Shown here in pieces: positions 3,669-5,924 of a stretch of 5,924 nt of DNA. Position numbers and translations under genes: made by a program. Positions within the stretch are counted from its first letter, which is position 1. Each line of letters opens with the position of its first letter. Below the pieces are notes generated by a model, which worked only from the letters and a program-made list of their open reading frames with translations, was not told the origin of the DNA and made no database searches. The DNA is from Bacillota bacterium (GTDB taxonomy: Bacteria > Bacillota > Desulfitobacteriia > Desulfitobacteriales > JAJXUE01), in contig JAJYNB010000090.1 of the NCBI GenBank assembly GCA_021786555.1, forward strand, positions 1 through 5,924, written 5' to 3'.

Positions 3669-5240
3669 TTGCAAAAACAGTTTCTGACAGCCGATGAAGC
3701 GGTAGCGCTGATTCGGAACGGCAGCATGGTTGCCATCGATGGATTTGTGGGTATAGGGCATCCGGAAGAACTGACCGAAGCCCTGGAGAGGCGTTTTCTG
3801 GACACAGCCCAGCCCCGTGGTTTATCCCTGGTCTACGCGGCGGGCCAGGGGGACGGCAGTAAACGAGGGATGAACCATCTGGCATACGATGGCCTGATAA
3901 AGAGGGTTATCGGCGGTCATTGGAATCTGGCCCCGAGGCTGGGCAAGTTGGCTGTAGAGGAAAAAATTGAAGCATATAACTTTCCCCAAGGGGTAATCAC
4001 CCATCTGTTCCGGGACATTGCTGCCGGAAAACCAGGTACTTTGACTCACATTGGCCTGGGCACTTTTGTGGACCCCCGTATGGGTGGCGGCAAACTCAAC
4101 GCCACAACCAGAGAAGAGTTGGTGGAACTTGTCGGGGTACGCGGCAGGGAGTACCTGCTATACCACTCCTTCCCCATCGACGCAGCCCTCTTGCGGGGAA
4201 CCACGGCTGATGAGGCGGGGAACATTTCCATGGAGCGAGAGGCCCTTACCTTGGAAGCCCTCTCTATTGCCCAGGCGGTGAAAAACAGCGGCGGCATCGT
4301 CATTGTCCAGGTGGAACGGGTGGTGCAGCACGGCACCTTAAAAGCCAAAGAAGTAAAAATCCCAGGTATCCTGGTGGATGTGGTGGTAGTATCCAGGCCT
4401 GACAGGCATATGCAGTCTTTTGGTGAACAATACAACCCTGCTTACAGCGGTGAACTCCGCTTACCCCTGGCTCAGCTGCCATCTCTCCCGCTTGACGAAA
4501 GAAAGGTGATTGCCAGGCGTGCCTTGATGGAGTTGGTCCCAGGCAATATTGTCAACCTGGGAATTGGTATGCCCGAAGGGGTGGCTGCGGTGGCGGCGGA
4601 AGAAAGGATACTCGAGCAAATGGTTCTCACCCTGGAGTCCGGCCCTATCGGAGGGGTACCGGCGTGGGGGATGAGTTTTGGGGCCAGTTTCAACCCGGAC
4701 TGCATTATTGACCAGCCAAATCAGTTCGACTTCTATGACGGGGGCGGGCTTGACATCACCGTACTGGGCATGGCCCAGGCCGACGGGGAAGGCAACGTCA
4801 ACGTGAGCCGCTTCGGGCCGCGCATCGCCGGGGCGGGAGGATTCATCAATATTTCCCAAACCGCCAAGACAGTGGTTTTTTGCGGCACCTTTACTGCCGG
4901 GGGTCTTGATGTGGAGATTGCGGGCGGCAAGCTGGAGATCATCCGGGAGGGCGACATCTTTAAGTTTGTGCAGGTGGTGGAACAGATAACTTTTAGCGGC
5001 AAATATGCCAGGGCCAGGGGGCAAAAGGTCCTGTTTGTCACAGAACGGGCGGTTTTTTCCCTGGGAGAGGGCGGCCTGACTTTGGAGGAAGTGGCCCCGG
5101 GGATTGAGGCGGAGCGGGATGTGCTGGCCCTCATGGCCTGCCGCCCCCAGGTCTCACCTCAGGTGAAGCTGATGGACAGCCGGATTTTCCAGCCGGGCGC
5201 CATGGGCCTGAAAAACAGGATTGAGGGGGCAGCCAAATGA
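3669..5240 (+). CDS. pct: Family I acyl-CoA:acetate/propionate CoA-transferase (Pct/YdiF type)
   Basis: A 523-residue cytoplasmic enzyme that moves CoA between a short-chain acyl-CoA and a free acid through a glutamyl-CoA thioester. Both halves of family I are fused, as in Pct and YdiF. The N-terminal half has ITADEA-like FLTADEAVALI, GFVGIGHPEEL, GHWNLAPRLGKL, FRDIAAGKPGTLTHIGLGTF, and NSGGIVIVQVERV. The C-terminal half has VNLGIGMPEGVAAVA, then TLESGPIGGVPAWG with the catalytic Glu at residue 323 (matching Glu324 of C. propionicum Pct as I recall it), then DFYDGGGLDI, NVSRFGPRIAGAGGFINI, and FCGTFTAGGL. The length is close to the 524 residues of that enzyme and no key segment is missing. 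Substrate cannot be fixed: acetate, propionate, butyrate, lactate and 3-oxoacids are all known in the family. The start is the TTG at 3669 on ribosome-site and alignment grounds; a TTG at 3639 would add 10 unconserved residues. It is preceded by a sigma-54 promoter and overlaps the next gene by 4 bp. Confidence 0.93.
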   Translation: MQKQFLTADEAVALIRNGSMVAIDGFVGIGHPEELTEALERRFLDTAQPRGLSLVYAAGQGDGSKRGMNHLAYDGLIKRVIGGHWNLAPRLGKLAVEEKIEAYNFPQGVITHLFRDIAAGKPGTLTHIGLGTFVDPRMGGGKLNATTREELVELVGVRGREYLLYHSFPIDAALLRGTTADEAGNISMEREALTLEALSIAQAVKNSGGIVIVQVERVVQHGTLKAKEVKIPGILVDVVVVSRPDRHMQSFGEQYNPAYSGELRLPLAQLPSLPLDERKVIARRALMELVPGNIVNLGIGMPEGVAAVAAEERILEQMVLTLESGPIGGVPAWGMSFGASFNPDCIIDQPNQFDFYDGGGLDITVLGMAQADGEGNVNVSRFGPRIAGAGGFINISQTAKTVVFCGTFTAGGLDVEIAGGKLEIIREGDIFKFVQVVEQITFSGKYARARGQKVLFVTERAVFSLGEGGLTLEEVAPGIEAERDVLALMACRPQVSPQVKLMDSRIFQPGAMGLKNRIEGAAK

Positions 5241-5924
5241 GCTTGCAGGACAAAGTAGCTTTGATTACCGGCAGCGGCCAGGGAATCGGTAAAGCGATTG
5301 CTATAAAGTTCGCCCGGGAAGGCGCCAAAATTGCGGTTAATGACATTTCCTTTAACGAAAACAAGGTGTTGGCAACGGTGGCGGAAATCCGGGAGAGGGG
5401 CTTTACAGCCGAAGCTTTCCTGGCCGATGTCAGCAGTGAAGCTGAAGTGAACCAGATGGTAGAGAGGATTTTGGAGCGTTTCGGCCGCCTGGATATTCTG
5501 GTCAACAATGCGGGGATAAACAGGGACGGACTGCTGCACAAAGGGGACTCGGGCAACTGGAATGCTGTGATGGCGGTAAACCTGACGGGACCCTTTCTCT
5601 GCACCAAGGCGGCGCTGCCCTTCATGCGCCAGCAGAAGTTTGGGCGCATCGTCAACCTCTCCTCCCTTACGGCGCGCACCGGGATAGCCGGCACGGGGTA
5701 TTATGCTGCCTCCAAAGCCGGGCTGATTGGTCTGACCAAAGTGACGGCCGCCGAAAACGCCGCCAGGGGCATCACCGTCAATGCTCTGGCGCCTGGCTAT
5801 ATCAAGACGGATATGATGCTGAAGTACCCCGAGGAGCAGCTTGAGGCTATCATAGCCAAGATCCCCGCCGGACGGTTTGCCGAACCGGAGGAAATCGCTG
5901 AGGCCGCTCTGTTCCTGGTGTCTG
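5237..5924 (+). CDS. SDR-family dehydrogenase, FabG/3-hydroxyacyl-CoA reductase type, 3' end off the window
   Basis: The first 229 residues are present; FabG-like SDRs are about 247, so roughly 18 residues, including the usual C-terminal NGG(M/L) segment, are missing. The classical SDR parts are all present: cofactor loop TGSGQGIG (11-18), AD-V at 63-65, NNAG (90-93), the structural Asn in VNLTG (115), catalytic Ser143 in NLSSL, Tyr156-x3-Lys160 in YYAASK, and NALAPGYIKTDM (182-193). Asp36 in VNDIS, at the end of the second strand, tends to favour NAD(H), which could fit a fermentative or oxidative 3-hydroxyacyl-CoA role, but this is a weak inference. Its ATG overlaps the CoA-transferase stop (ATGA, 5237-5240), with GAGGGGG at 5224-5230 as ribosome site, so the two are co-transcribed and translationally coupled. 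The context suggests it acts on an acyl-CoA made by the transferase rather than in fatty-acid synthesis on ACP; the exact substrate is unknown. Confidence 0.9.
   Translation, partial: MSLQDKVALITGSGQGIGKAIAIKFAREGAKIAVNDISFNENKVLATVAEIRERGFTAEAFLADVSSEAEVNQMVERILERFGRLDILVNNAGINRDGLLHKGDSGNWNAVMAVNLTGPFLCTKAALPFMRQQKFGRIVNLSSLTARTGIAGTGYYAASKAGLIGLTKVTAAENAARGITVNALAPGYIKTDMMLKYPEEQLEAIIAKIPAGRFAEPEEIAEAALFLVS

Noticed and set aside
4461..5024. 187-residue minus-strand open frame inside the CoA-transferase gene
   Set aside because: Antisense to conserved Pct coding sequence, with no recognisable family or translation signals; the same applies to the 187-residue minus frame at 5131-5694 over the SDR gene.

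Overview
The window most resembles the chromosome of an anaerobic, GC-moderate member of the Firmicutes (Clostridia; Peptococcaceae/Desulfotomaculum-Pelotomaculum-like). This is an inference from gene content: an SdpR/SdpI-type pair, strong AGGAGG ribosome sites with GTG and TTG starts, a PAS-PAS sigma-54 activator of clostridial type, and a close relative of Clostridium propionicum propionate CoA-transferase. No database search was possible, and family names rest on motifs and remembered family sequences.

Layout. (1) Positions 1-671, minus strand: a two-gene unit of an SdpR-like ArsR repressor (287-580) and the first 91 codons of an SdpI/DUF1648 membrane protein (1-273). A good sigma-A-type promoter lies at 643-671, with an AT-rich dyad just downstream that could be the autorepressor operator. 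(2) Positions 714-1616: a decayed REP-associated transposase (RAYT, Y1/HUH family) that keeps only its C-terminal part. It is bracketed by quasi-palindromic repeats with a GGGGACGGTTCT core: two overlapping copies on the left and three copies in opposite orientation on the right. The last repeat ends 4 bases before the ribosome site of the next gene. (3) Positions 1634-3379, plus strand: a 581-residue sigma-54-dependent activator with two PAS domains, an AAA+ domain with intact GAFTGA, and a Fis-type helix-turn-helix. (4) Positions 3380-3668: a dense control region with three 18-bp sites of the form TGTAGCGA-N2-TCGCTACA, a strong terminator hairpin, and a near-consensus -24/-12 promoter. (5) Positions 3669-5924, plus strand: a family I CoA-transferase (Pct-like) overlapping by ATGA the start of an SDR dehydrogenase (FabG/3-hydroxyacyl-CoA reductase type), which runs off the window.

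How it works together (inference): the activator probably senses a small ligand or redox state through its PAS domains, binds the three 18-bp sites just beyond its own stop codon, and drives sigma-54 RNA polymerase at 3569-3584 to make the CoA-transferase/dehydrogenase operon. That operon would activate a short-chain acid by CoA transfer and then oxidise or reduce the acyl-CoA. The terminator between the sites and the promoter would keep read-through from the activator gene out of the operon, so the operon would depend on sigma-54. The best candidates for something undescribed are the regulator/18-bp-site/promoter circuit and the repeat family with compensatory stem changes around the transposase remnant.
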